A stretch of 64,000 nucleotides of DNA, taken from the NCBI GenBank assembly GCA_032164245.1, contig JAVMKO010000001.1, positions 163,733,434-163,797,433 of the forward strand, in the 5' to 3' direction. The DNA comes from Sternotherus odoratus (lineage: Eukaryota > Chordata > Testudines > Kinosternidae). This document shows, one piece after another, positions 45,913 through 56,391 of the stretch. The notes under the pieces are model-generated. The model did no database searches and was not told the DNA's origin. It worked only from the letters and a program-made list of their open reading frames with translations. The stretch's first letter is position 1. Each line of letters begins with the position of its first letter. The translations under genes and the position numbers were made by a program.

Positions 45913-46839
45913 AATGCTGATAAATCCCAGCTTGTGTTAAAGCAGCTGAGGATCTGCTCTAACTTATGCCACTAGTGTAAGGGCCCTAAGTAGAAGGCAG
46001 GATAGTGGAGTTTTGCTCCACCACTCTCCTTTCCTGCTGCCTCCACCAGCCTCATATCAGTAGAGAGAGTTCCCCTACCCAAGAAGTATTCTCTATTGGT
46101 CACCTCCAGCCAGAATGAGACTACTTCGCACCATGTGAAGAGCGCAAAGTGGTTGCAGTGAACCACGAAATGCAATCCAGGGGGGGGGGGGGGGAGTTGT
46201 AGCTCTCCCTTCTTTCATTTTTAATTTGAATTTTTTATTTAAAAATTTCAGTCTAACCCCCATTTGCAGTGGGCAAATCTTGTTGAGCAGTTTTGCTGTA
46301 TCCACATTTGCATGTTAGGCCTGCAAAGGAGTTGGACACCTACTAGTGCCTCCAGGAAGCAGATCGCTAACTTAGTACACTGAAAGACATGCAAAAAAGT
46401 CAAATTTTAAATGGTGGTTCTACTTTGAAACGTGGCACCACGTTTAGGTTCAAGAACATTCGAAGTTGGCTGAAGTCTCCTTCTATTGTAGTCCATGGAA
46501 CTTTTATCATGGACTTCAACAGGAGCAGAGTTAGGACAGTGCTGAAAATCCCACATATGTACATGTTCGGTGTATAGAGTGGTAGGGCCCACTCTTCAAA
46601 ACGTAGCAACTTAATTAGGAGGTCCAGATCCTACAGGTTAACACTCACGTCAACATGCAGGATTTGTGTGCCTACTCTTAAGGCCAGAGTTCATATTCAA
46701 ATCATTAAATACCTTAGTGGATCAGGAGCAAGTCCATCAATCCAAAACCATAGGGGATTTTCCTGACAAAGTTAAGGTGGCCATGTTGAAAAATGAGGCA
46801 CCTGCGTAGCCTCTAATATATACAGACAATAGCCACGTC
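45913..46839. other. Unresolved DNA with a G15 run
   Basis: A run of 15 G lies at 46180-46194. Frames at 46389-46609 on both strands overlap and show no domain. Confidence 0.5.
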
Positions 46840-47274
46840 TTAACAAGGAGCATAGAGATTGCTGAAAAGTTTAGAAAGGTTAAATGAAAACTTGGTGCCA
46901 TCCCAAAATGGAATTGTTTTATTTGGAATGAAGAGCTTAGTCATGTGTCCTGCAGGGGGTTTGCTCAGCTTCTTTGGTCTCTCCATCTGTCTGACTCGCT
47001 TCATTTTTTCCATTTCCTCCTCTACTTTCTTTCTCAGGGTCCCAAATGCCAAGTGCTGACTTTTCATAATGATGTCACCAGTAATAATGCCTAATACAAT
47101 TCTCTTCAATTTATAACCGAGACTGCACATCTGATATTTTTGTGGCAAGATCCTCATGCTGCATGGCATATGGATATGTTTAGAAGGAAAATGATTTTCA
47201 AATCGTTCACTTGTCATTAGTTTCATTGCAAAACCAAAACCACCCCTTCCCTTTATTGTTGATCCCTGTTGCAT
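46840..47274 (-). other. Unassigned 144-codon open frame
   Basis: This minus-strand frame lies outside any repeat I recognise. It has a hydrophobic segment around residues 58-67 (KRIVLGIITGDIIM), then a charged stretch KKVEEEMEKMKRVRQMERPK near residues 82-101. I recognise no domain. The length is unusual for chance in this AT-rich DNA, but there is no splice, poly(A) or homology evidence. It could be chance, a decayed processed pseudogene or an exon fragment. Confidence 0.15.
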
Positions 47275-48821
47275 ATGGCTCTTAAATTAGGAGACAATTG
47301 TATACTCTTGCTGAGATCATTTATGGTTTAGGGATTTCAAGTAGAATAAAAGTTATATTCTGATTTCATCAGGTAATAAGGCAAGTGTTGGAGGATGGAA
47401 TTTTTGGCAAAGAGCAATATTCCACCAATGTTCGGCTGTTTTATATGACTCATTATGTGGAGGTGGAGGGGTGACATCACCAATAAAACCAAAACACATG
47501 ATAAAGTAAGGATTCCAGGACAGGATTTAACCTTCAACTAATAAACTATCCAGACAAAGGGGATTAGATCTGTTGGAGGCAGAGACTGTTTGCCTTTATT
47601 AGACATGGGGTTGCCCAAAGAGAATACACTATCTTTTTTGTTCCTTTAGCAACCAGTCTCTCCCCTTGTTGAAAAAGAAACCAGCAGCAATTTCAGATGG
47701 ACAAAGCCTGGCTTGGATTTATTTTTTTATTAAAGAGACATAATAAGATGTAGGCCAAATAAAACCAGTTTTATCTTAACACGGGGAACAATATACATAT
47801 TTTATACCACTGCCAGATTGAGCTGTGATTTCATTGAGCTTCCTCATGCCCATTCAGCTACGCTAATAAGTAGCGTCACCAAGATCTGAGCATGTAACAC
47901 TTTGTGGGGATAACATGTCCATGCAGCAGATCTACAATAAAAGAAAGACTAGAGGCAGGGGCTTTAGAACTTTGACTTCACCAACACATCAATGGCTTAA
48001 TGGCCAGTTATGGCAGAGCTCCACTGCTGGAAAACAGAACAAGGTGTGATGGGCTTCCCCAGGAGTTACACATGTTTTGTGCTATAAAAAGCTAACAAAA
48101 AAATTACCCGAGGCCAAAGCACCAACAATATTTGTATTGGAACAGGATCAGTTAATGATCCACAGGAAAATGCGGTAGACTATAAGACGACACCTCCAAA
48201 AATGTTTTGGTTACAAATGTGAGGAATATTAGAAAGCAAACCAAAAGTGAACAATGGCAGCTTGTTTGGTCACAGTTTTCATGCTAACGGCTGATGTTTC
48301 TCATGGTGCATGGATACAGTTAATGGATATTGGGTCCATAAACCAACATTCAGGAGTAGCAGCCTATGACCTCAACAGGTGGAGGTTGAGGATTCCACTC
48401 CACATATCCATGCACATATGGCTAAACACAATGCTGGTTTACAGGCTGTGTGCTTGGGGCCCAGGATCGTGCAAAACACTGGGTTCAAGGGACATATGAA
48501 GAAGATGCCAGACATAGACTGACAGTTTGGCCGTGCTCAGAAACCTGTTGACCAGTTTAAGAAGTGCTCACTGGAAGAGAGCTTCAAAAGTAGCAGAAAC
48601 AAATCGAAGTGCATGTTAACATGGATTATGGAGACTATTTTTGAACAGCTCTCTTGCTAAGCTGGAAAGATTATATGGGAGACATGGATCAGAATGTGCA
48701 GTCTCAGATTCTTCAGGGACAAAAGAAAAGAAAAGGAGGACCACCCTCGGAGCACAGAGGGGGACCAGAGTGTGTTGCCTGACATTTCCATTTTACAAGT
48801 CTTCCAGCTGGCCACAACATT
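47275..48821. other. Stretch without a recognised gene or repeat
   Basis: Frames of 66 to 81 codons (47337-47537, 48254-48499, 48641-48883) have no domain. The last runs into a CR1. Confidence 0.5.
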
Positions 48822-49063
48822 TTCAAGTACATAAAAGGCTGTTCCAAGGAGAAGGGAGAAAAAATCTTCTTCTTAACCTATGAGGATAGGACAAGAAGCA
48901 ATGGGCTTAAATTGCAGCAAGGACGGTTTAGGTTAGACATTAGGAAAAACTGCCTGTCAGTGGTTAGGCACTGGAATAAATTGCCTATGGAGGTTGTGGA
49001 ATCTCCATCACTGTGGATTTTTAAGAGCAGGTTGGACAAACATCTGTCAGGGATGGTCTAGAT
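48822..49063 (+). mobile_element. CR1 LINE 3' region, sense (segment 1)
   Basis: TTCAAGTACATAAAAGGCTG, AACCTATGAGGATAGGACAA, GCAATGGGCTTAAATTGCAG, AGGTTAGACATTAGGAAAAA and CAGGTTGGACAAACATCTGT are CR1 3' coding and UTR text. It breaks inside GATGGTCTAGAT and resumes after a 171-bp insert. Confidence 0.9.
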
Positions 49064-49234
49064 CAGCAGTGTACAACAGAAATTCAATGCTAGCCACACT
49101 TGTGGTTCTGAATTTTTCTTATTAGCCACATTATTTAAAAAATCCACATTATAAAAAGCCACATGCATTAGGCACAATTTGATAGCCTTTTAGCCACATA
49201 TGGCTAGTGACTAACGTATTGGACACTGCTGGGA
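49064..49234. mobile_element. hAT-like miniature element inserted in a CR1
   Basis: The ends CAGCAGTGTACAAC and GTATTGGACACTGCTG are inverted repeats around CAGTGT-x-CAA. The flanks GTCTAGAT (49056-49063) and CTCTAAAT (49235-49242) form an imperfect 8-bp duplication of the TCTAGA-type site preferred by hAT elements. The interior has TTAGCCACATATGGCTAGTG and no coding capacity. Confidence 0.75.
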
Positions 49235-49315
49235 CTCTAAATAAAACTTAGTCATGCCTTGAGTGCAGGAGACAGGATAGATAACCTATCGACGCCCCTT
49301 CCAGTTCTAGGATTA
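49235..49315 (+). mobile_element. CR1 LINE 3' end, sense (segment 2)
   Basis: AAACTTAGTCATGCCTTGAG, CAGGATAGATAACCTATCGA and CCCCTTCCAGTTCTAGGATT complete the 3' UTR of the CR1 at 48822-49063. Confidence 0.85.
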
Positions 49316-49600
49316 GTAAGGACAGAAGTGTGTTCTGCCACTAAGCAGACACGCAAACAGGCACCCAAAGAATCAACCCAGATGAAGGAAATCAAAGCCA
49401 CTGCCCTCTGATGTGGAGATTAATTTTCCAGTTTATGAAAACAGTGTTCTGATGCCAGAACTGGCAAAGGTATTGGATTCTTGTGTCACTGAGCCCTTTT
49501 ACCCAAGGCTGTCCAATAGGTGTTAATGAACAACTGCAAGATGTTAGTATGTCCCCAGTTGCTTTTCCAACAAAAAAGACACTAACAATGAACAAGACGA
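49316..49600. other. Short unresolved spacer
   Basis: Nothing supportable was seen. The 74-codon minus frame at 49392-49616 has no domain. Confidence 0.5.
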
Positions 49601-49690
49601 AGAAGACTTGTGGCACTTTAGAGACTAACCAGTTTATTTCAGCATAAGCTTTCGTGGGCTATAGCCCACTTTATCGGATGCATAGAATGG
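49601..49690 (-). mobile_element. Penelope-like element 3' end, antisense
   Basis: The plus strand reads GACTTGTGGCACTTTAGAGA, AGCATAAGCTTTCGTGGGCT and ATAGCCCACTTTATCGGATG. Inverted, this is the PLE 3' end, with a hammerhead-like fold: stem arms 49654-49659 and 49664-49669, and GAAA at 49650-49653 on the minus strand. Confidence 0.8.
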
Positions 49691-49694
49691 AACA

Positions 49695-49742
49695 GAAGTA
49701 AGATGTATCTGTATTTCTGTGTATATAAATACATCTTACTTC
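49695..49742. repeat. Perfect 14-bp inverted repeat (hairpin)
   Basis: GAAGTAAGATGTAT (49695-49708) and ATACATCTTACTTC (49729-49742) are exact inverse copies with a 20-base AT-rich loop. It sits directly beyond the PLE end and may be PLE-derived or a short palindromic insertion. Confidence 0.85.
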
Positions 49743-51589
49743 CTTAGAAGAGAACCTGAAGATGCAGACACTGTAGAAACTGAGGTAGGAAAACACTTGG
49801 TAGTAAAAGTGCGCGCCTCAAAATACAAACCAACTAGGCTGGCAGAAAGACAATGCATGCAAATAGAGAACCTCACTCTCCTTGTATGTCAGATATTCTT
49901 CATTCCTACCATCTGAACATGATTTTCTAAGGCACAATATGCCCAGAATGAGTGAATATGCTAATATGAGCATTGGGGAGCGGAATGGATAGTTGTAGAT
50001 GATAGTTTGCCCTTCAGCTGTGCCTTGAAGTAGTAGTAACTGAATATCTGAGTCCTATTCATGAGGTGCAGCTATTTCTGGAGGCTAAATATATACTAAT
50101 TGTGTGGAACATGTCCCAAGACCAACAAAAGACAAGATCCTCATGCCAAGTGACTTTAAAGTATGTTCAGACATGGACAGACAAAACAAGGGGTATGGAA
50201 AGGAAGAATGTGGGCAACGTTGGTTAGATTATGTTGTTACACAGCAAGCCAGCATACAGCTGGATGGAGCCAAAAAAGTTAGTGTTGAGGAAATAAATGA
50301 ATAAAAGATTGGCGGGGAAGAGGGAGATATAGAGAGACACACAATGAGAATTAGGCACCCCATTGCCCTTTGAAGATCTCCTGTGGAAGCTGAACGTTTC
50401 TTGTAGGCATTTTAGCCTCACTTACCTGCCCACTCCTTGTAAGAACTGAAACCAAATCTTGTTTACTGACACTGCTCCGTGCTGGCCTAGAGAAGAGAAA
50501 CTATCAGATGTTTCAACTCAACAGCTGCATGTCAAAAATAGTAGGAACCAGCCAACGGCTTCACTCTATTATGATTATGGGAAGTACAGTATACACTTTC
50601 TGTAAAGAAATGTGCCTGATTTACCTGCCTAGAAATAGGCTCTTCCACCCCTTTTCCACAATAAAACACAGAGAAAAAGCTGAACCTTCTCAAGGCTACA
50701 CTGAACTTTATTTTTTTGTTAAAACAGGATAGTAAATTCTAGTGGAGACTTTGCACAAATACTGGTTCAGGACACACACATGTATCCTGGTCATACTAGA
50801 TGTTACAGAATGTTAACATGCTACAACAGGACTAAAAATTATATGCAGACATAGCCTAAGGTCCTAAGACAGGCACAAGTTTGTTAAACCAGGTTTAATT
50901 AAGAAAACAAAACAGAAACCCTATTTTGGAGACCTGATCCCTCTTGTCTCCACTCTTTCCTAAATTGGGCATATCAAGCTTTTGACTGCTCCACAGCGAC
51001 CAAAGTGTCAAACTGTAACTTAGGTGGACTGCTAACGTGTTTAACTTGGTGTGGTGCCTTTCACTATCCTTGGTTACTGTTTTAACACCCTGGTTCTTTG
51101 GAAAACTATTTTACATACAGCAAACCCACAACATGAAAAGAGTGGTGTGTAAAGCCCTTAATAAAACAACAAATAAGCAACTGTGTAATACAAGCTGTTC
51201 AGTTCCTTTAAGGGATTGTGGTGCCACAAGAGCTCCAAGACACAATTTCCTTGTACTAAGATTGTTGCGCATTAGCTTTTTGGACGTTGTTAAGTACAGC
51301 AAACTTGTTTGAAGAGTGGTCTGTTTGCAGGATATGTTTGGAGTAGCAGGCTGACTGTTACCTTTTCTGCTGCTCTGAGGAAATGGTCAATAATGATGTT
51401 TGAGTTGAGAGGAAAGGAGGAGGCACAAGTGTTTACCTTTGTGTGAATAAAACAGTAGTCTTCTCTCTAAGGAGTTTGTCTTACCCCCAGCTTCTCGGAG
51501 TAGTGAGATTTTCTTTAAGGAATCACTCTTAGGTCAGTGATTTTGAATGATTGTGCAATATTGCACATTTGACTGTTTTCCTCCCCAGA
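49743..51589. other. Stretch without a recognised gene or repeat
   Basis: Frames up to 91 codons (51037-51312) show no domain. Nothing else is supported. Confidence 0.5.
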
Positions 51590-52015
51590 TGGTGGGAAAT
51601 TGTTTAACAGCCTCCGGTTTGGTCAGTACTTGGATGAATGATTGCCAAGGAAAACCCAGGTGCTGTAGATACTGTTGTTAGTGATTCAGGACACAGCACA
51701 CTCTTCCCTTGGAGTTATTACTAAATCAAAGCCCCCCAGAATGTTCAGTGGGCACTGTGTTACAAGTTATTTGGGGGGGGGGGGGAGAAGAGACATAAAA
51801 CAGAGGTCCTGATCATGTGTATTTAAAGATCCCATGGTGCTTCTCACAGAAGGACGGAGGATTACACCACAGCAACGTTCCACTGTGTGAAATGATTACC
51901 ATCTGTCCGTTAAAGTCTCCCTGCTTTCATTTGTATTGCTATCCTTCTGCAGTCCCTGACAATCTGCTGGGCAGCATTGCTGTGCACTGTTAAACAGCTA
52001 TCGTGTTCCAGTTTA
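51590..52015 (+). mobile_element. Older 5S-related SINE, Deu-type body (AmnSINE1-like)
   Basis: 51617-51668 reads GGTTTGGTCAGTACTTGGAT then AATGATTGCCAAGGAAAACC then CAGGTGCTGTAG, aligning with the 3' half of 5S rRNA (GG-TTAGTACTTGGATGG ... GGTGCTGTAG). The body GAGGTCCTGATCATGTGTAT, TTAAAGATCCCATGGTGCTT and ACCATCTGTCCGTTAAAGTC resembles the conserved body of 5S-headed Deu-type SINEs of vertebrates. The 5' half of the 5S head is not recognisable. The body is unlike that of the SINE at 22452-22736. A G13 run lies inside at 51773-51785. Confidence 0.55.
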
Positions 52016-52439
52016 AGGGCAGTTGCAGTTCAGTAGTGGATAAAATGATTTATATATGCACACAACGCCAAATCCTGCCTTATGTTGCACAGGTGCACTG
52101 GATGGAAGAAGGTACAGGGAGTCTCTGTAGCAGACCTGTACACCAGGAGGCAGGATATCCGCTCAGTGTTCAAAGCCCCAGTTAAGCCCCAAGCCTATTC
52201 AAAGCATTTAAGTGTTTTGCAGAACTGAGGACCTAGGACTTGATCCTGGAAGGTGCTGATCACTCTGGCTCAATCCTAGTAAAAAGAAAAAAATAGTTTT
52301 AAGCATCTAACTGGTCTCAATCAATGTCAATGGGTGTTGCTTAAAGTTAAAAATTGTTTAAAGTGCTGTAAAGGATTGAGCCAGAGTACTCCACATCTTC
52401 CCGGACGGAGCCCCACAGGGTAATTTCCATGACAGTTTG
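52016..52439. repeat. Unresolved DNA with AAGCAC-family repeat pieces
   Basis: 52190-52385 has TCAAAGCATTTAAGTGTTTT, CAATGTCAATGGGTGTTGCT and AAGTGCTGTAAAGGATTGAG, parts of the palindromic AAGCAC family. No gene is supported. Confidence 0.4.
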
Positions 52440-52641
52440 TCTAAAACAGTGGGTTCTCAATCTTTCCCATTTCACAACTTTCTTTTCTGTACCAGGCCAT
52501 GATCGCCTTCCACCTTGCTGGGATCTAGCCAACAGTTGTCCCCCCACCCATTTAGCAAAAACGGGAAGAGCAGAGAAGTCCCAACCCCGACTCTCAGTGG
52601 CTGAGATATGGATAATCATGCCTAGTGATCAGCTGGACTCC
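52440..52641. mobile_element. hAT-type repeat fragment (tentative)
   Basis: CAGTGGGTTCTCAATCTTTC looks like a hAT-type left end of the CAGTGGTTCTCAA class. A GGCCATGATCGCCTTCCACC interior follows, but no matching right end was found. Confidence 0.35.
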
Positions 52642-52858
52642 AGGGCTGTCCGGGGAAGGGGGAGGGAGCAAGTTGGGCAATTTGCCCCAGGCCCCACAGG
52701 GGTCTTCACAAGAATATAGTACCCGGTGGCACTCCAAGTTTTCGGCAGTGGGTCTTTCAGTGCCACTGAAGACACCTGGAGCGAGTGAGGGACCCACCGC
52801 TGAAGACCCAGAGCAAAATTGCTTTGCCCCAGACTCCCTGAATTCTCTGGATGACCCT
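52642..52858. mobile_element. Non-autonomous DNA transposon with AGGG-CC ends
   Basis: AGGGCTGTCCGGGG at the left and CTCTGGATGACCCT at the right are imperfect inverted ends. The interior TTGGGCAATTTGCCCCAGGC and AAATTGCTTTGCCCCAG is a familiar turtle miniature element carrying an internal palindrome around TTTGCCCCAG. Confidence 0.6.
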
Positions 52859-53644
52859 GTGGGACTCAGGAATCAGAGCACAGGGCAGAACCTAATTCAC
52901 ACACCAGAGCTGAGGCTGTCTTTAGTAAGGGCATGATTCTGCTACAGATTACACAACTTTTGGGGGGGGTTTCCAACCCCCCTAAAGTATTGTGCATTCT
53001 CTCATTACACTGAAAAATAAAAAGCCAAAGTAAATCTGCTCTGCCCACTGAAAAGGAGAAAAATGATTAGAGACTGACTTCTAAGAGCCTTATCGTTGTC
53101 CTTTTTCAGGAGATAACACTGCTCAAACTACTCCCGGGGTGTTAATATGGAAGAACTTGTGACTAGCAGCCACTCTATTTTCTGACTAGTTTTAGAAACT
53201 GAACTCAAATGTAAAAGGCTTTCATTTCCCCCCACATGCCTATGAAAAAGAGAGGTCTTGATATAGACATTGTCTGCATCTGGCTACCTCACCACGAGTA
53301 ACAGGAAACTGCGTTGGCTGCCTCTTAGCACAGCTGTTAACATTTTGGACTAACAGTAGCTGTTCTGCTAATACTAGTTTAAAATAAAAGGATGAGGTAC
53401 ATGGTGGTTAGAACATGTGTCTCATGTCCTTAGCAGAATATAGACACGATCAGCACGTAACTTCCGGTGTGCCTTACGTCACCACCTCAAATAGGAACTG
53501 ATCATATTTAATAATGCTTTACATTTCTCTTGTGCCTTTCTTCTGACCATCTCCAAGAGCTAATAAAACCAGTCTCTCATCAATCATGTGAGGCAGGATT
53601 ATTGTGAGTTATATTTGTTATGGTCATGGCTAGGGACTAGCCAA
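52859..53644. other. Stretch without a recognised gene or repeat
   Basis: Nothing supportable was seen. Confidence 0.5.
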
Positions 53645-53745
53645 GATCAGGGCCCCTTTGTGTTAGGTACTGTACTAAGAGAATAGTAGGTAGTCCCTGA
53701 CAAAGATTTTCTAATCTAAATAGACAGGACAGATGAAGGGGGGGA
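53645..53745 (-). mobile_element. L3/CR1-like 3' tail, antisense
   Basis: GATCAGGGCCCCTTTGTGTT, AGGTACTGTACTAAGAGAAT and GGTAGTCCCTGACAAAGATT are the inverse of the tails at 21100-21225 and 29650-29768. Confidence 0.6.
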
Positions 53746-53799
53746 AGGGTGTAACACCCAAAGATGTTACAATCCCTGGTTTACAGGTGGAAATACAGG

Positions 53800-54030
53800 C
53801 ATTGATTAAATGAATACCTAGCACTTGTAGAGCACTTTTCATCAGTAGCTCTCCAAGTGCTTTACAAAAGGAGGCCAGGATCATGATCCTCATTTTACAG
53901 GTGGAGAAATGGAGGCAGTGAGAAGTGAAGTGAAGTGCCCAAGGTCACCCAGCAGATTAATGGCAGAGCTGGGAATAGAACTCCGGTCCCCTGCATCACA
54001 GTGCAGTGTTTAGTCGAGCCGCTAGATCAA
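53800..54030 (+). mobile_element. MIR-type SINE
   Basis: CTTGTAGAGCACTTTTCATC, CCTCATTTTACAGGTGGAGA, AGTGCCCAAGGTCACCCAGC and GGCAGAGCTGGGAATAGAAC follow the MIR core in order. It is better preserved than the copy at 12455-12660. Confidence 0.88.
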
Positions 54031-54449
54031 CATTTTCCAAAGGGGCCGCTGCATCTGTGTCACGTTACTGAAATAATTGGGGCTCATATAGATCATTGGT
54101 GCAACCAAGGTCCTGTAGGGGCACCAAATCTTATGTCAAGGGGGTCATATAAGGTGTCTACCACCAGGTTATGGTCTGCTGATTATGCTTATGCTATGTG
54201 TATGGGTGTATTATTTTGTAGCTAAAGTTATGAATGGCTATATAGTGTTTGTATTTCAAATGTATGCTTTGCTTCGGGGTGAAATCCCAGACAAGTTGCT
54301 GTTAGCTCTGCCTGGCCTGCTCGATGGCCCTTCAAGAACCATCAGCTATACAATGGACCCATTGAGAGCTTGGAAAGCTCCAATCTCCATAAGAAATCTA
54401 GCAAGGGACATGCAAGGCAGCCTTTAGATAATGGGTGCCATCTGCAAAT
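54031..54449. other. Unresolved DNA, possibly the left part of an LTR-like repeat
   Basis: An 80-codon frame at 54185-54427 has no domain. The left limit of the LTR-like repeat to the right is uncertain. Confidence 0.35.
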
Positions 54450-55200
54450 CCTGAATCATGCATGGTCATGTGCTATGCCTCTGTGACTTGAGAATGCCAT
54501 GGGGCTGTACTTTTCACAGCAGGAACAAAGAGGTTCTTGCACTTGGGATAAACTACAAATAAAGCTGCTACAGCCCCCCCCCCCCATCTTGTCTTCAGTT
54601 TCCAGTCTTCAGTCTTGCTCCTACCTGTGGATGGGACTTTGCTACACACAGAAGCTTGGAACAAAGGACTGAATGACCCATCCTAGCTGTGGATGTATTC
54701 CAGAGACTTTGATTTGAACCTGCAGTTTATTCTACCACTCATGAAAGCCTAAACCAAGAATTTTTCCATTACTGCATGTAACCCTCACCTATATCTTTTT
54801 CCTTGTATAATAAACCTTTGGATTTTAGATTCTAAAGGATTGGCAACAGTGTGGTTTGTGGGTAAGATCTGATTTGTATATTGACCTGGGTCTGGGGCCT
54901 GATTCTTTGGAATTGGGGAGAAGCGTTTTCCTTCATTGGGGTATTGGTTTTCATAACCATTTATCCCCAGGACTGGTGGCTGCTGGTGGTGATACTGGGA
55001 AGCTGGAGTGTCTAAGGGAATTGCTTGTGTGACTTGTGGCTAGCCAGTGGGATGAAACCAAAGTTTTTTCCGTTTGGCTGCTTTGGTTTGCCTTAGACAT
55101 GGAGAAACCCCAGCTTTGGGTTCTAGTTGCCATTTTGGAAGCAATTTGTCCTAAGTTGGCACTCTCAGTTGGGTCCCATCAGGAACAGCACCGTCACAAT
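54450..55200 (+). mobile_element. LTR-like long repeat, copy 2
   Basis: TTCCTTGTATAATAAACCTT (poly(A)-signal-like) is followed by AAGGATTGGCAACAGTGTGG, GTGGGTAAGATCTGATTTGT and ATATTGACCTGGGTCTGGGG. The same ordered words occur in 13710-13830. Both copies continue with a GATTCTTTGG / GATCTTTTGG phrase and end in GGCACTCTCAGTTGGG-like (here) or GGCATTCTCAGTGGGG-like (14047) text. No internal retroviral genes are present. A C12 run lies at 54574-54585. Confidence 0.5.
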
Positions 55201-55288
55201 CTGTAACAAATGTTCGGATTTACCAGCATATTTCCAAGCAACAGGCAAAAATATCAAATGCACAGTCTATCTTGGGACACATTGTGAA
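55201..55288. other. Short unresolved spacer
   Basis: Part of a 155-codon open frame (55127-55594) that crosses the LTR-like repeat and a palindromic element and has no domain. Confidence 0.45.
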
Positions 55289-55352
55289 GGCCTGATTCAC
55301 CACTGCTTTACTTCAATTTTATGCCAGTACAACACTGCTCGTGAATCAGACC
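55289..55352. repeat. 64-bp palindromic element
   Basis: GGCCTGATTCAC at the left and GTGAATCAGACC at the right are inverse copies with one mismatch. The interior reads ACTTCAATTTTATGCCAGTA. Confidence 0.7.
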
Positions 55353-55884
55353 CCATGTCTCATTTCTCCAAAGTGCCAAGAACACTTTATGGAACTACAG
55401 AGGAAATAATATTGATGGGCCCAATTCTGCACTCAGGTGCACCTTCACAATTCCCACTGTTGCTGGTACTCCTATTGGGTTTGCTAAAATGGTGCTGGGG
55501 CTATATGGGTAGGGATCTCCCCCGTGTAGGGGAATTGTTTAACATAGTAACTGCCTCAGACACTAACTTTTCAAGGAGCTCTGAATGTATCTAGGTCCCT
55601 TACTGCTCTAATTCAGTCCTAACTCGATGACAGGAGAAAATGTGCATTAAACAGAAGCCATGCCTAGATTTTGAGGAAGACATACCAGTACTGTATAATA
55701 TTTGCAGCATTAGTAAGCACAAAGAACAAAATTGTTCTCCTTGTTTGAATGCATAAGACATTTGGCAGGAGAAAGAAATACTGAATGTGCTACCCGTAAT
55801 TAACTGTGCTGTATCTAGAGTCTGTAAGATTGTCCAGAAGAATTCCCACTGCTCCAATTGTATGTGCTTCAAAGTCCATTGCAA
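55353..55884. other. Stretch without a recognised gene or repeat
   Basis: 55415-55470 (GGGCCCAATTCTGCACTCAG) is a worn dispersed-repeat phrase. No gene is supported. Confidence 0.45.
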
Positions 55885-56060
55885 AGAACAGAATACTGAA
55901 GAAATTAATATGTTGAATTATGACCTCGTGTTTCATTTTAGTGGAAAGACAGCTAATGCAAATTAATAAACATGTGGCTATTAAAATCATGTTTATTGCA
56001 AATTATTAAATAGGCTTCTATTATACCATTGTCCATGTTCAATATTTTATAAAAGTCAAG
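55885..56060. other. AT-rich repeat-free block, candidate conserved non-coding element
   Basis: It holds CTAATGCAAATTAATAAACA and then AAATCATGTTTATTGCAAAT, two octamer-like ATGCAAAT/TTGCAAAT words each beside a forkhead-like TAAACA/TGTTTA word, in roughly inverted order. No repeat was recognised. An enhancer role is speculation. Confidence 0.25.
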
Positions 56061-56344
56061 TAGCTTGTATATATTAGGATGTATAGGAGGCTATTTTTAA
56101 GGCTAAAAACACCAAATCAGGTAGTTTTTATATTAAAAGGGAAAATAGCGGTAGGGTACAAAATTAAATATTTCTGGGGAAGATTTTAGCTTTAATTTCC
56201 AATTGTGATTTCTTAAAGAGACACTGTCAACTTGATAAAAAAATCAATCACATTTGTGTCTAAAACTTTTGTGCCTACATCAAGTACAGGCCAGTCGCAT
56301 TGTATGCACATTTAACATGCATGAATCTAACTATACACAGCTAG
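56061..56344. other. Short unresolved spacer
   Basis: AT-rich. Nothing supportable was seen. Confidence 0.5.
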
Positions 56345-56345
56345 C

Positions 56346-56368
56346 CACACACACACACACACACACAA
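56346..56368. repeat. (CA)n microsatellite
   Basis: CACACACA-type tract followed by an A-rich stretch. Confidence 0.9.
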
Positions 56369-56391
56369 AACAAAAAAAAAACCACCTCACA

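Noticed and set aside
55127..55594. 155-codon plus-strand open frame, the longest in the window
   Set aside because: It runs across the end of an LTR-like repeat and a palindromic element, and its peptide shows no domain or low-complexity logic of a real protein.
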